A stretch of 64,000 bases of DNA, taken from assembly GCA_963712175.1 (NCBI GenBank), contig CAVQGZ010000004.1:620001-684000 (forward strand). The letters run 5' to 3'. Positions 16,604 through 25,835 of the stretch are shown here, in pieces. This stretch comes from CAVQGZ01 sp963712175. GTDB taxonomy: Bacteria > Actinomycetota > Actinomycetes > Jiangellales > Jiangellaceae. Within the stretch, counting starts at the first letter, position 1. Each line of letters begins with the position of its first letter. Both the position numbers and the translations under genes were made by a program. The notes below the pieces were generated by a model. The model did no database searches. It saw only the letters and a list, made by a program, of their open reading frames with translations, and was not told where the DNA came from.

Positions 16604-18085
16604 ATGACGACGCGCACGTACGAGCTGCGGACCTACGGGTGCCAGATGAACGCCCACGACTCCGAACGTCTCGCCGGTCTCCTGGAGGACGCCGGCTACG
16701 CCCGGGCGAAGGATGACACCGAGCCCGACGTCGTCGTGTTCAACACGTGCGCCGTGCGCGAGAACGCCGACAACCGCCTCTACGGCAACCTCGGTCACCT
16801 TGCCCCCGTCAAGGCCGCCAGGCCGGGGATGCAGATCGCCGTGGGCGGCTGCCTCGCGCAGAAGGACCGGGCAGAGATCACCCGCCGGGCACCGTGGGTG
16901 GATGTCGTCTTCGGCACGCACAACATCGGTTCGCTGCCTGTGCTGCTCGAGCGCGCCCGCGTCGAGCAGGAGGCGCAGGTCGAGATCGTCGAGTCGCTGG
17001 AGACGTTCCCGAGCACCCTGCCGACCCGGCGCGAGAGCCCCTACGCCGCCTGGGTGTCGATCAGTGTGGGCTGCAACAACACCTGCACCTTCTGCATCGT
17101 CCCCAGCCTGCGCGGTACGGAGAAGGACCGCCGTCCGGGCGACGTGCTGCGCGAGGTAGAGATGCTCGTCGAGCAGGGCGTCGCCGAGGTCACGCTGCTC
17201 GGCCAGAACGTCAACGCCTACGGCGTGGACGTCGGCGACCGCTACGCCTTCGCCAAGCTGCTGCGCGCGGTCGGTGCCGTCCCGGGGCTGGAGCGGGTCA
17301 GGTTCACCAGCCCCCATCCGCGCGACTTCACCGCCGACGTGCTCGAGGCGATGGCTGAGACCCCGACGGTCATGCCCCAGCTGCACATGCCGTTGCAGTC
17401 GGGGTCGGACGCGGTGCTGCGGTCCATGCGACGCTCCTATCGTCAGGAGCGCTACCTGCGCATCATCGACGACGTCCGGGCGGCCATCCCGGAGGCCGCC
17501 ATCACGACCGACATCATCGTGGGCTTCCCCGGTGAGTCCGAGCGCGACTTCCTCGACACCATGGACGTCGTCACACAGGCGCGCTTCGCCGGTGCCTTCA
17601 CGTTCCAGTACTCGAAGCGACCGGGCACGCCGGCAGCAGACATGCCCGACCAGGTCCCCAAGCCGGTCGTCCAGGAGCGCTACGAGCGGTTGGTCGAGCT
17701 CGTGGAGGCGGTGGCGTGGGCCGAGAGCAAGGCCCTGGTCGGCCGTGAGGTCGAGGTCCTCGTCGCCGAGGGGGAGGGGCGCAAGGACGCCGCGACGGGT
17801 CGGGTCAGCGGACGGGCCCGTGACAACCGCCTGGTTCACGTCGCGCTGCCCCCCGGCGCGGCTGGCCCGGGGCGACCCGAGCCACGTCCTGGCGACATGG
17901 TGACCACGAGCGTGACGTACGCCGCCCCGCACCACCTGGTGGCCGACTCCGGTACTGCCCACCTGCGACGCACGCGTGCCGGCGATGCCTGGGAGCTGGC
18001 CCAGGCACGTCCTGACGAGGCCGGTGGCAGCGCGTCCGGAACTTTTCTCGGGCTGCCCGGTCTGGGTACCCCCGTCGGCGGCTGA
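16604..18085 (+). CDS. miaB: tRNA-2-methylthio-N6-dimethylallyladenosine synthase MiaB
   Basis: A 493-aa radical-SAM methylthiotransferase that adds a methylthio group to i6A37 of tRNAs reading UNN codons. The N-terminal UPF0004 domain has the three auxiliary-cluster cysteines (YGCQMN, NTCAVRENAD, GGCLAQ). The radical-SAM motif is CNNTCTFC (CxxxCxxC), followed by VPSLRG. The C-terminal TRAM domain ends near HHLVADSG. It heads a miaB - dioxygenase-like - miaA operon, which provides both the substrate modification (MiaA) and the methylthiolation. A short extension after the TRAM domain (ARPDEAGGSASG) is low-complexity and probably not functional. Confidence 0.95.
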   Translation: MTTRTYELRTYGCQMNAHDSERLAGLLEDAGYARAKDDTEPDVVVFNTCAVRENADNRLYGNLGHLAPVKAARPGMQIAVGGCLAQKDRAEITRRAPWVDVVFGTHNIGSLPVLLERARVEQEAQVEIVESLETFPSTLPTRRESPYAAWVSISVGCNNTCTFCIVPSLRGTEKDRRPGDVLREVEMLVEQGVAEVTLLGQNVNAYGVDVGDRYAFAKLLRAVGAVPGLERVRFTSPHPRDFTADVLEAMAETPTVMPQLHMPLQSGSDAVLRSMRRSYRQERYLRIIDDVRAAIPEAAITTDIIVGFPGESERDFLDTMDVVTQARFAGAFTFQYSKRPGTPAADMPDQVPKPVVQERYERLVELVEAVAWAESKALVGREVEVLVAEGEGRKDAATGRVSGRARDNRLVHVALPPGAAGPGRPEPRPGDMVTTSVTYAAPHHLVADSGTAHLRRTRAGDAWELAQARPDEAGGSASGTFLGLPGLGTPVGG

Positions 18086-18087
18086 GG

Positions 18088-18804
18088 GTGCTGACCTCGG
18101 TCGCGATCGTCCCAGCGGCTCCTGTTCTCGTGCCGGAGGTCGCGCAGGGGGCGTGTTCGGAGATGCACGACTGCCGGCGGGCCATCGACGCGGCCCTGGA
18201 GCAGATTCTCGCGCCGGCGCCCCAGGCCGTCGTGGTCGTCGGAGCCGGTACTCGGACCCGACGGTACGAGTCGGGCGTCCGTGGCTCGCTGGCGCCTGTC
18301 GGTGTCGACGTCCGGGTGCACCTGGGTGGCGATGCGGCGACGGACTCGGCCCCGCTGCTCCCCGTGTCCCTGACCCTCGGAGCCTGGATGCTCGAGCGGG
18401 CCGGGTGGTCGGGCCGGACGTCGGCGCTCGAGGTGGCCACGGACGAGGACCCGCAGGTGTGCAGGGCACTCGGCGAGGCCCTGGCCGACGACCCGAGCCG
18501 ACTCGCTCTCATGGTCGTCGCGGACGGCACCGCCCGGCGCGGGGCGAAGGCCCCCGGCTACACCGACGAGCGCGCCGCCGGCTTCGACGAGGGGTGGGTG
18601 CGTGCCGTCGCAGCCGCTGACGCAGCGGGGCTGGCCGCGATCCATCCGCACCAGGCCGAGGACCTGATGATGGCCGGGCGGGCACCGTTGCACGTGCTCG
18701 CCGCGGCCGCCGGGACCACGCCCGCCTCGTCCGAGCTGCTCTACAGCGACGACCCGTACGGCGTGCAGTACGTGGTCGCCACCTGGCGATACCCCCGTGG
18801 CTGA
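18088..18804 (+). CDS. Class III extradiol dioxygenase-like protein
   Basis: A 238-aa protein starting at the GTG three bases after the miaB stop. The N-terminus (LTSVAIVPAAPVLVPEVAQG) resembles the beta-strand that opens class III extradiol (LigB-type) dioxygenase and AMMECR1-linked folds, and MVVADGTARRG matches their SDGSAR/ADG motif region. The metal-binding His-His pair of true dioxygenases is not clear: I see DC at the expected first site and only late His residues (AIHPHQAEDL). This family is regularly encoded between miaB and miaA in actinobacteria but has no established role. It overlaps miaA by 8 bp. Confidence 0.7.
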   Translation: MLTSVAIVPAAPVLVPEVAQGACSEMHDCRRAIDAALEQILAPAPQAVVVVGAGTRTRRYESGVRGSLAPVGVDVRVHLGGDAATDSAPLLPVSLTLGAWMLERAGWSGRTSALEVATDEDPQVCRALGEALADDPSRLALMVVADGTARRGAKAPGYTDERAAGFDEGWVRAVAAADAAGLAAIHPHQAEDLMMAGRAPLHVLAAAAGTTPASSELLYSDDPYGVQYVVATWRYPRG

Positions 18805-19714
18805 CGTCGGCTCGCCCCTGGTGGCGGTGGTCGGGTCCACGGCGTCGGGCAAGAGCGACCTCGCCGTGGAGCTGGCGTTGCGAGCAGAGGGCGAGGTCGT
18901 CAACGCCGACTCCATGCAGCTGTACCGCGGAATGGACGTGGGGACGGCAAAGACCGACCCGGCCCAGCGCCGAGGCGTGACCCACCACCTGCTCGACGTG
19001 CTCGACGTGACCGAGACTGCCTCGGTGGCTGACGTCCAGCGGCAGGCACGTGCGACGGTGCTCGACATCTGGTCGCGGGGCCGCCTCGCCCTGCTGGTGG
19101 GAGGGTCGGGGCTGTATGTGCGCGCGGTGGTCGACGAGTACGACTTCCCGGGGACGGACACCGGGCTGCGCGAGGGGCTCGAGGCGGAGCTGGCGCAGGT
19201 CGGCCCGAGGGCCCTGCACGCGCGCCTGGCGGCGGTGGACCCCGACGCGGCCGAGGGGATCCTGCCCAGCAACGGGCGCCGGATCGTGCGGGCGCTGGAG
19301 GTCGTCGCTCTGACGGGGCGACCGTTCGCCGCCTCGCTGCCCGAGCCCCGCTACTGGCACGAGCCCACCGTCCAGCTCGCGATCGATGTCGCGCGAGACG
19401 ACCTCGACGTACGGGTCGCCGCGCGCGTGGAGCGGATGTGGGACGCCGGACTGGTCGACGAGGTGCGAGCGCTGGCGTGTCGTGGCCTGCGAGCTGGGCG
19501 CACAGCCTCCCGGGCAATCGGGTACGCGCAGGTGCTGGGCTACCTCGACGGGCAGTGCTCGCTGGAGGAGGCCAAGCAGCACACGATCACGGCGACCCGC
19601 CGCCTCGTCCGACGCCAGGACGCCTGGTTTCGCCGGGACCCCCGCGTGCTCTGGCTGGCGCCTGGCCCCGACCTGGTCGACGAGGCGATGGCCGTCGTGG
19701 ACTCGCTCCGCTAG
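18797..19714 (+). CDS. miaA: tRNA dimethylallyltransferase MiaA
   Basis: A 305-aa enzyme that transfers the dimethylallyl group to A37 of tRNA. It has the P-loop GSTASGKS near residue 13, NADSMQLYRGMDVGTAK (the substrate-recognition Asp/Ser/Gln motif), HHLLDVLD, and the swinging domain with GGSGLYVRAVVDEYDFPG. RRIVRALEV and AIGYAQVLGYLDG complete the catalytic core, and the end RRQDAWFRRDPRVLWL matches the family. The GTG start lies inside the preceding gene. MiaA makes the i6A that MiaB modifies, so the operon encodes both steps. Confidence 0.95.
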   Translation: MADVGSPLVAVVGSTASGKSDLAVELALRAEGEVVNADSMQLYRGMDVGTAKTDPAQRRGVTHHLLDVLDVTETASVADVQRQARATVLDIWSRGRLALLVGGSGLYVRAVVDEYDFPGTDTGLREGLEAELAQVGPRALHARLAAVDPDAAEGILPSNGRRIVRALEVVALTGRPFAASLPEPRYWHEPTVQLAIDVARDDLDVRVAARVERMWDAGLVDEVRALACRGLRAGRTASRAIGYAQVLGYLDGQCSLEEAKQHTITATRRLVRRQDAWFRRDPRVLWLAPGPDLVDEAMAVVDSLR

Positions 19715-19761
19715 CTCGGCGCCCTCGACAGCGCGCAGCGGGGGGCGATTGACTGCGTCGC

Positions 19762-21369
19762 GTGACTCGACTCCCCCCTGCAGTGAGCCGGGTGGTGAGT
19801 GGGTGGGGACTGTCCGTCGTCGCCGAGAGCGCGGGCCTCGTGGCCCTGCTGGTGCTGGCCTACGAGACTGGTGGCCCAGGACTGGTGGCCGGGCTCGGTG
19901 CGGTCCGCGCGCTCCCCGTGCTGATCGTTGGACCGCTCGTCATCGGTCGCTCAGATCGAGGACGTCGCGAGACGTGGGTGGTGGCAACCCTGGCGGTGCG
20001 TGCGGGCCTTGCCGGGTTCGCAGCCACCCTGGCGCTGCTCGGGATGCCGATTCCCGCGCTGGTGTCGGGCGCGGCTGCCTCCGTGCTGTACACGACCCAC
20101 CGCCCGCTCAATGCGGCGCTCATGCCGAACCTCGCCCGAACGCCGAGCGAGCTGACGTCGGCCAACGCGGCGTCGTCGTTCGCCGAGAATGCGGGGGCGC
20201 TCGTCGGGCCCACACTGGCTGGCCTGGGGCTCGTCGTTGCCGGGCCGGCCGCAGTACTCGCCGGATGCGGCGTTGTGACGCTGGCCGCCGTTGTCACCGT
20301 CGCCGGCGTCCGCACGAGCCGCTCACCAGGGACGGAGGCGGCCGGGCTCAGCCTGCGCGTCGTCGTCACTGACCTGTCCGCGGGCCTGCGCGTGCTTCGT
20401 CGTCCGCCGTTGCTGCTGCCGCTCACCGCGCTGCAGACAGCCGCTCGAGGCGTGCTGCTGGTGGCCGTCGTCGTGCTGGCCGTCGACGAGTTCGGGGTGG
20501 GCGACCCGGGGGTCGGATGGTTGACGGCGATGCTCGGGGTCGGTGGGCTGCTGGGTGCCCTGGTAGCCGCCTGGCGCGTGGGGTCGACGAGCTTGACCCG
20601 GGCCTTCGTCGGCGGTGTCGCGTTGTGGGGACTACCGATGCTGGCCGCCGGGCTCTGGACCGAGCCGGTCGTGGGGTTCATCGCCTTCGCCGTCGTAGGC
20701 CTCGGCAACGCCATCCTGGACGTGGGGGTGTTCACCCTGGTTGCGCGGATTGCCCCGACGAGGCTGATGGGGCGAGTGTTCGCTGCCTTCGAGGTCGTCA
20801 TCGTCGTCAGCGTCACGGTGGGCTCGTTGCTCGCCGGTGCGCTCGTGCCGCTTCTCGGGGTACGCCCCGTGCTCATCGGCGCCGGCCTCGTCCTCGTCGT
20901 CGCCGCTGCGGTCTCGTGGGCCCAGGCCGCTCGCGTCGACCGCACCCTGGTCGCGCCCGCGAACGTTGAACCGATGCGAGCGTGCGTCGCCCTGGCCGGG
21001 CTCCCGCTGGTCGTCATCGAGCACCTCGCGGCGGCCGCGTCGGCCCGGAGCTACCGCGCAGGTGAGACGGTTATCCGTCAGGGGGATCAGGGTCATGAGT
21101 TCTTCGTGGTCACGCAGGGCACGGCTGAGGTCGACATCGACGGGACGGTCGTGGGCCGCCTCGGCGTCGGCGAGGGGTTCGGCGAGGTGGCCCTGCTGAG
21201 ACGAGTTCCGCGCACGGCGACCGTGACGGCCGTGACGCCCCTGACGACGCTCGTGATCGCGCAGACGGACTTCACGGCCTTCGTAGCCGGCCACTCCGCG
21301 TCGGCGGCATCGCTGAACTCGACCGTGGCGGACCGGGATCGCGCCAACCGGGGCGTCGTCGGCCCGTGA
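19762..21369 (+). CDS. MFS transporter fused to a cyclic nucleotide-binding domain
   Basis: A 535-aa protein in two parts. Residues 1-400 form a major facilitator-type transporter with about 11-12 hydrophobic segments (for example VVAESAGLVALLVLAYETG, LLVAVVVLAVDEFGVG). Residues 405-520 form a cNMP-binding domain: AGETVIRQGDQGHEFFVVTQGTAEV followed by the phosphate-binding cassette FGEVALLRRVPRTATVTAV, which keeps the Glu and Arg that contact cAMP/cGMP. This suggests ligand-gated transport, though the substrate is unknown. The family fusion is known in actinobacteria. The start is GTG at 19762; it is tandem with miaA, 47 nt downstream. Confidence 0.85.
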   Translation: MTRLPPAVSRVVSGWGLSVVAESAGLVALLVLAYETGGPGLVAGLGAVRALPVLIVGPLVIGRSDRGRRETWVVATLAVRAGLAGFAATLALLGMPIPALVSGAAASVLYTTHRPLNAALMPNLARTPSELTSANAASSFAENAGALVGPTLAGLGLVVAGPAAVLAGCGVVTLAAVVTVAGVRTSRSPGTEAAGLSLRVVVTDLSAGLRVLRRPPLLLPLTALQTAARGVLLVAVVVLAVDEFGVGDPGVGWLTAMLGVGGLLGALVAAWRVGSTSLTRAFVGGVALWGLPMLAAGLWTEPVVGFIAFAVVGLGNAILDVGVFTLVARIAPTRLMGRVFAAFEVVIVVSVTVGSLLAGALVPLLGVRPVLIGAGLVLVVAAAVSWAQAARVDRTLVAPANVEPMRACVALAGLPLVVIEHLAAAASARSYRAGETVIRQGDQGHEFFVVTQGTAEVDIDGTVVGRLGVGEGFGEVALLRRVPRTATVTAVTPLTTLVIAQTDFTAFVAGHSASAASLNSTVADRDRANRGVVGP

Positions 21370-21420
21370 GCCGGCGCTCGCCGGCAGCGCTTGGTTCGAC
21401 GCCGCGGCTGCGGCGCGGCC

Positions 21421-21426
21421 TACCCT
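21421..21426 (+). promoter_or_regulatory. -10 element of dapF (leaderless type)
   Basis: TACCCT is followed by exactly 6 nt and then the dapF GTG at 21433. Confidence 0.55.
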
Positions 21427-21432
21427 GGGGGA

Positions 21433-22305
21433 GTGCCAGCGGTGCGAGAGCCCCTGCCCTTCGTCAAGGGCCACGGGACGGGTAACGACTTCGTGCTGCT
21501 GCCTGACCACGACGGCAGCCGCTACGGCGAGCGGGTCGAACCCGCGCTCGTGCGCGCCCTGTGCGACCGGCGTCGTGGGATCGGGGCCGACGGGGTGATT
21601 CGCGTGGTTCGGGCCGGCTTGACCGGCCTGCCACCGACGCCGCGGGCGGAGTGGTTCATGGACTACGTCAACGCCGACGGCTCGATCGCCGAGATGTGCG
21701 GCAACGGTGTCCGCGTTCTCGTCCGCCACCTGGTCCAGGCCGGCCTGGTTCCGGCGTCGCACAGCGTGCCTGTCGGCACTCGCGCGGGAACCCTGCTCGT
21801 GGACGTCCACGACGACGGCGACCTCACTGTCGACATGGGGCCCGCCCGCGCCGGGCTCTCGGGCGAGGTGGTCGAGGTCGACCTCCCAGCCGTGGTGGGG
21901 ACGGGCACAGCCGTGGCGATGCCGAACCCCCATGTGGTTGTCGAGGTGACGAGCCTGCAGGCGGTGGGGGTGCTGACGTCCATGCCCCGCCTCGAGCCGC
22001 CGGCGTTGTTCCCCGACGGGGCCAACGTCGAGCTCGTCGTGCGCGCTGGACCTGAGCACCTGAGCATGCGGGTCTGGGAGCGCGGTGTCGGGGAGACCCT
22101 GTCGTGCGGCACGGGGGTGTGCGCGGTTGCCTGGGTGGCGATGCGCGAGGACGGTGCTGGTGTCGGAGCCCGGTACACGATCGACGTCCCGGGCGGGCGA
22201 CTCTGGGTGACGAAGGACGATCGGGACAGCCTCCACCTGCGCGGGCCTGCGCTGCTGGTCGCCGAGGGCACGTTCGACGCCCGCCGGCTGCTCGGCGAGG
22301 CGTGA
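21433..22305 (+). CDS. dapF: Diaminopimelate epimerase
   Basis: A 290-aa cofactor-independent epimerase that converts LL-DAP to meso-DAP for lysine and peptidoglycan synthesis. The two catalytic cysteines are in AEMCGNGVR and TLSCGTGVCA. Substrate-binding motifs GHGTGNDFV at the N-terminus and PNPHVVVEV are present. The GTG at 21433 places the GNDF motif 17 residues in, as usual; the longer upstream frame is not coding. It follows the miaA/MFS genes and precedes hflX, a conserved actinobacterial order. Confidence 0.94.
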   Translation: MPAVREPLPFVKGHGTGNDFVLLPDHDGSRYGERVEPALVRALCDRRRGIGADGVIRVVRAGLTGLPPTPRAEWFMDYVNADGSIAEMCGNGVRVLVRHLVQAGLVPASHSVPVGTRAGTLLVDVHDDGDLTVDMGPARAGLSGEVVEVDLPAVVGTGTAVAMPNPHVVVEVTSLQAVGVLTSMPRLEPPALFPDGANVELVVRAGPEHLSMRVWERGVGETLSCGTGVCAVAWVAMREDGAGVGARYTIDVPGGRLWVTKDDRDSLHLRGPALLVAEGTFDARRLLGEA

Positions 22306-22387
22306 GGTCACCCCGCCGTCCCGTCCGGGCTGTCGAGGCACTCAGGCGCGCTGTGGGCCCGCAGGGCGAGGTGAGGTCGCCCGGACG

Positions 22388-22407
22388 GAACTCAGGTGAA
22401 CTCAGGT
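22388..22407 (+). repeat. Tandem repeat of a 10-mer upstream of hflX
   Basis: GAACTCAGGT occurs twice in direct succession, 38 bp before the hflX start. A weak -10 (GACCCT, 22430-22435) lies between the repeat and the ATG. It may be chance or a binding site for a regulator; no known consensus fits. Confidence 0.3.
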
Positions 22408-22444
22408 GACGCCTCGGCCCCCGCCGTGCGACCCTGGTGTCAGC

Positions 22445-23887
22445 ATGAGTACGACTGAACCCGTGGACGAGCTCGCCGAGCAGCCCTTCGACGGCGACGA
22501 CCCTGACACCGGAACCCTCGACCTCGAGGACCGGGCAGCGCTGCGCCGCGTCGTGGGGCTGTCGACCGAGCTGGCCGACGTCACCGAGGTCGAGTACCGC
22601 CGGCTACGACTCGAACGCGTCGTGCTCGTCGGCGTCTGGGCCGAAGGGACGGCCACCGACGCCGAGAACTCCCTGGCCGAGCTGACTGCGCTGGCCGAGA
22701 CCGCAGGGTCCCAGGTGCTGGACGTGCTGCTGCAGCGGCGAAGCCGGCCCGACCCCGCGACCTACATCGGCTCCGGCAAGGTGGTGGAGCTGCGCGAGGC
22801 GGTGCTGGCCTCCGGCGCCGACACCGTCATCTGCGACGGCGAGCTGACACCGGCCCAGCTGCGTGCCCTGGAAGACCGCGTGAAGGTCAAGGTCGTCGAT
22901 CGCACCGCACTCATCCTGGACATCTTCGCCCAGCACGCCAAGAGCAAGGAGGGCAAGACCCAGGTCGAGCTCGCCCAGCTGCAGTACATGACGCAACGCC
23001 TGCGTGGCTGGGGTGGTGAGCTGAGTCGCCAGGCCGGCGGTCGCGTGGCCGGCGGCGGCGGCATCGGGGGACGTGGGCCCGGCGAGACGAAGCTGGAGAC
23101 CGATCGGCGCCGCATCGGTGCCCGCATCGCGAAGCTGCGCCGCGAGCTGGTCCACATGAGCACCGCCCGGGACACGAAGCGGGCCAACCGGGTGCGCCAT
23201 GACATCCCGGCCGTGGCGATCGCCGGCTACACCAACGCCGGCAAGTCGTCACTGCTCAACCGGCTCACCGACGCCGGCGTGCTGGTGGAGGACGCGCTGT
23301 TCGCCACGCTCGACCCCACCGTCCGTCGAGCCGAGACGCCGGACGGACGCACATACACGCTCAGCGACACCGTTGGCTTCGTGCGCCACCTGCCGCACCA
23401 GCTCGTGGAGGCCTTCCGGTCCACGCTGGAGGAGGTCGTCGACGCCGACCTCATCCTGCACGTCGTCGACGCGGCCGACCGCGACCCGGAGGGTCAGCTG
23501 AGCGCGGTGCGTGAGGTGCTGGCCGAGATCGGGGCGAGCCAGGCGCCCGAGCTCGTCGTCGTCAACAAGACCGACACGGCTGACCCGCACGCGGTGACCC
23601 GGCTGCTGCGGATCGAGCCCGGGTCCGTGGCGGTGTCCGCCCGTACGGGCGCCGGGCTTGACGACCTGCGGGCAGCGATCGAGGCTGCGCTGCCGCAGCC
23701 CGAGTTCGAGATCACGACTGTGGTGCCCTACGAGCGCGGCGACCTGGTGTCCCGGGTCTTCGAGAAGGGCGACGTGATCTCCTTCGAGCACGTCGAGAGC
23801 GGGACGCGGGTTCACGCTCGCGTCGACGCTGAGCTCCGGACCGCGCTGGGACTTGACCCGCCGACCGATGCCGAGTCAGCCGGCTGA
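22445..23887 (+). CDS. hflX: GTPase HflX
   Basis: A 480-aa ribosome-splitting GTPase. The N-terminal HflX domain has VDTVICDGELTPAQLR-type sequence and the glycine-rich linker GGRVAGGGGIGGRGPGETKLE. The G domain has G1 GYTNAGKSS, G3 DTVGF and G4 NKTD, followed by SARTGAGLDDL (G5). HflX dissociates stalled 70S ribosomes, for example after heat or antibiotic stress. The ATG at 22445 is the first start consistent with homologue length. The 3' end overlaps the convergent S9 peptidase gene by 12 bp. Confidence 0.94.
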   Translation: MSTTEPVDELAEQPFDGDDPDTGTLDLEDRAALRRVVGLSTELADVTEVEYRRLRLERVVLVGVWAEGTATDAENSLAELTALAETAGSQVLDVLLQRRSRPDPATYIGSGKVVELREAVLASGADTVICDGELTPAQLRALEDRVKVKVVDRTALILDIFAQHAKSKEGKTQVELAQLQYMTQRLRGWGGELSRQAGGRVAGGGGIGGRGPGETKLETDRRRIGARIAKLRRELVHMSTARDTKRANRVRHDIPAVAIAGYTNAGKSSLLNRLTDAGVLVEDALFATLDPTVRRAETPDGRTYTLSDTVGFVRHLPHQLVEAFRSTLEEVVDADLILHVVDAADRDPEGQLSAVREVLAEIGASQAPELVVVNKTDTADPHAVTRLLRIEPGSVAVSARTGAGLDDLRAAIEAALPQPEFEITTVVPYERGDLVSRVFEKGDVISFEHVESGTRVHARVDAELRTALGLDPPTDAESAG

Positions 23888-25726
23888 GTCGTCCTCGGCC
23901 CGGCCGCCGAGGTGGGTGGCCAGGAACCGTTCGGCCGCGGCGTAGAAGCGCTCCCGGTTCTCCGGCCTGACCAGGCCATGGCCCTCGTCGTCGAACAGCA
24001 GGTACTCGTACGGCAGGCCCTTGGCCGACATGGCGTCCACGATCTGCTGCGCCTCGGCTTCCTTGACGCGGGGGTCGTTCTTGCCCTGCGCGATGAGCAC
24101 GGGGATGCAGATGTCGTCGACGCGTGACAAGGGCGAGCGCGACCACAAGAAGTCGGACTCGGTCTCGGGGTTGCCGACCTTGGTGTGGAAGAGGGCGATC
24201 TGCGGCTTCCAGTACTCCGGCACGCTCTCGATGAGCGTGGACAGGTTGCTCGGGCCGACCATGTCGACGGCGCAGCGGAAGACGTCGGGCGTGAACGTGG
24301 CGCCCACCAACGCGGCGTACCCGCCGTAGGACCCGCCGTAGATGCCGACGCGCTCGCGGTCGATCGCTCCGGTGGACACCAGGTGGTCGACGGCGTCGAG
24401 GAGATCGTCGTGCATGGCCGCACCCCACTCGCGGTCGCCGGCGTTGAGGAAGGCCTTGCCGTAGCCGGTCGATCCTCGGTAGTTCACCTGCACGCACACG
24501 TATCCGCGGTTCGCGAGCCACTGGGCCTCCGGGTTGTAACCCCACGAGTCGCGGGCCCACGGGCCGCCGTGCACGTTCAGCACGGCCGGCAGCCCCTGCC
24601 GGGCCACGCCGATCGGGTAGGTCACGTAGCCGTGGACCGTCAGCCCGTCGCGCGAGGTGAACGAGAACGGCTCCATCGGCGCCAGGTCGAACCCTTCCAG
24701 GGCGGGCTTGTGTGCGAACAGGAACGTCAGGTCCCGCGAGTCGCGCCCGTAGCGGTAGTAGCGCACGGGCCCGTCGGACGGTGACTCCGTCACCAGCCAG
24801 GTGCGGTTGGCCCGGTCCCGGCTGATCCCGAAGTCCCCGGTGAGCTGTGCACGCAGGGCGTCGATCTCCGCTCCGAACTCCGCGTCCAGGTGCACCCACT
24901 CGTCGCGGTCCTTGGCGAAGACGACGGACAGCGGTTCGAGCGTCTCCGGGTCGGTGACCATCCCGCTCACGTCGTAGACCGGGTCCTCGGCCAGCGTGCG
25001 CTGCTCACCGCTGGCAAGGTCGAGGCGAATGAGCCGTCCGGCGTTGACGCCGACCGACGAGACCATGAGCATGGCCGAACCGTCGCGCGTGTAGCCCAGG
25101 ACGCTGGTCGTGGCGACGTCCTCGGGTGCGATATGCAGCCACGGCTCGAACTGGCCCTCCTCGTCGCGAAGCACCACGGCGACGCCGCCGTCAGGAGTCA
25201 TCGTGGCGCCACCGCGCACCTGCAGGTTCGAGTCGGTCAGCCAACCGGCGAAGCCAGGGTTCTTCTCGACCAGGGACAGCTCTCCGGAGGTGAGGTCGAG
25301 CGAGTACACGTCGTGGAGCTGTGGGTTGTCGGCGTTGAGCCCCACCAGGACGGTGGTGCGGTTCCACCGGTTGTGGCCCATGAGGGCCGCGGTGACGTCT
25401 TCGGCGGGGGTGCGCAGCACCGACTCGCCCGTGGCGAGGCCGAGCGTGTACAGCCGCCAGTTCTCGTCACCCTCGGTGTCGCGGAGGTAGAGCAGCGTCC
25501 GGTCGTCGTGGGCGAAGCGGTAGACCGACACTCCGTGACCGCGGTCGAAGGTGACCGGTTGGGCGGCCCCGGGGTTGTCGATCGGCCCCACCCACACGTT
25601 GAGCACTCCGTCGACGGGAGCGACGAAGCCGATCCGGGTGCCGTCCGGCGAGATGGTCGGCGCCGCCCGCTCCGGGTTGCCGAACAGCACGGAGCGCGGG
25701 ATGAGGTCGGTGGCGTCATAGGTCAC
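23876..25726 (-). CDS. Prolyl oligopeptidase family (S9) serine peptidase
   Basis: A 616-aa peptidase. The N-terminal two thirds is a WD-like beta-propeller (repeated ISPDGTRIGFVAPVDG, LYLRDTEGDENWRLY) that gates access. The C-terminal alpha/beta hydrolase domain has the nucleophile in GGSYGGYAAL, the acid in QGKNDPRV and the catalytic His in DDEGHGL. No signal peptide is visible, so it is probably cytoplasmic. It resembles acylaminoacyl-peptidase/dipeptidyl aminopeptidase-like enzymes that cleave short peptides. It is convergent with hflX and divergent from dinG. Confidence 0.9.
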   Translation of the reverse strand: MTYDATDLIPRSVLFGNPERAAPTISPDGTRIGFVAPVDGVLNVWVGPIDNPGAAQPVTFDRGHGVSVYRFAHDDRTLLYLRDTEGDENWRLYTLGLATGESVLRTPAEDVTAALMGHNRWNRTTVLVGLNADNPQLHDVYSLDLTSGELSLVEKNPGFAGWLTDSNLQVRGGATMTPDGGVAVVLRDEEGQFEPWLHIAPEDVATTSVLGYTRDGSAMLMVSSVGVNAGRLIRLDLASGEQRTLAEDPVYDVSGMVTDPETLEPLSVVFAKDRDEWVHLDAEFGAEIDALRAQLTGDFGISRDRANRTWLVTESPSDGPVRYYRYGRDSRDLTFLFAHKPALEGFDLAPMEPFSFTSRDGLTVHGYVTYPIGVARQGLPAVLNVHGGPWARDSWGYNPEAQWLANRGYVCVQVNYRGSTGYGKAFLNAGDREWGAAMHDDLLDAVDHLVSTGAIDRERVGIYGGSYGGYAALVGATFTPDVFRCAVDMVGPSNLSTLIESVPEYWKPQIALFHTKVGNPETESDFLWSRSPLSRVDDICIPVLIAQGKNDPRVKEAEAQQIVDAMSAKGLPYEYLLFDDEGHGLVRPENRERFYAAAERFLATHLGGRAEDDSAG

Positions 25727-25823
25727 GGAGCCATCCCACCACGGGGCGTGCGCTGCTGGCCCCGTGGGCGAGGACGCCCTGTCGTCCGGGGGACGAAGAC
25801 GGCCGCAGTGCCGATGGAGTAAC

Positions 25824-25829
25824 TACCCT
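25824..25829 (+). promoter_or_regulatory. -10 element of dinG (leaderless type)
   Basis: TACCCT, 6 nt, then the GTG start at 25836; the same sequence and spacing as at dapF. Confidence 0.55.
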
Positions 25830-25835
25830 CGGCTC

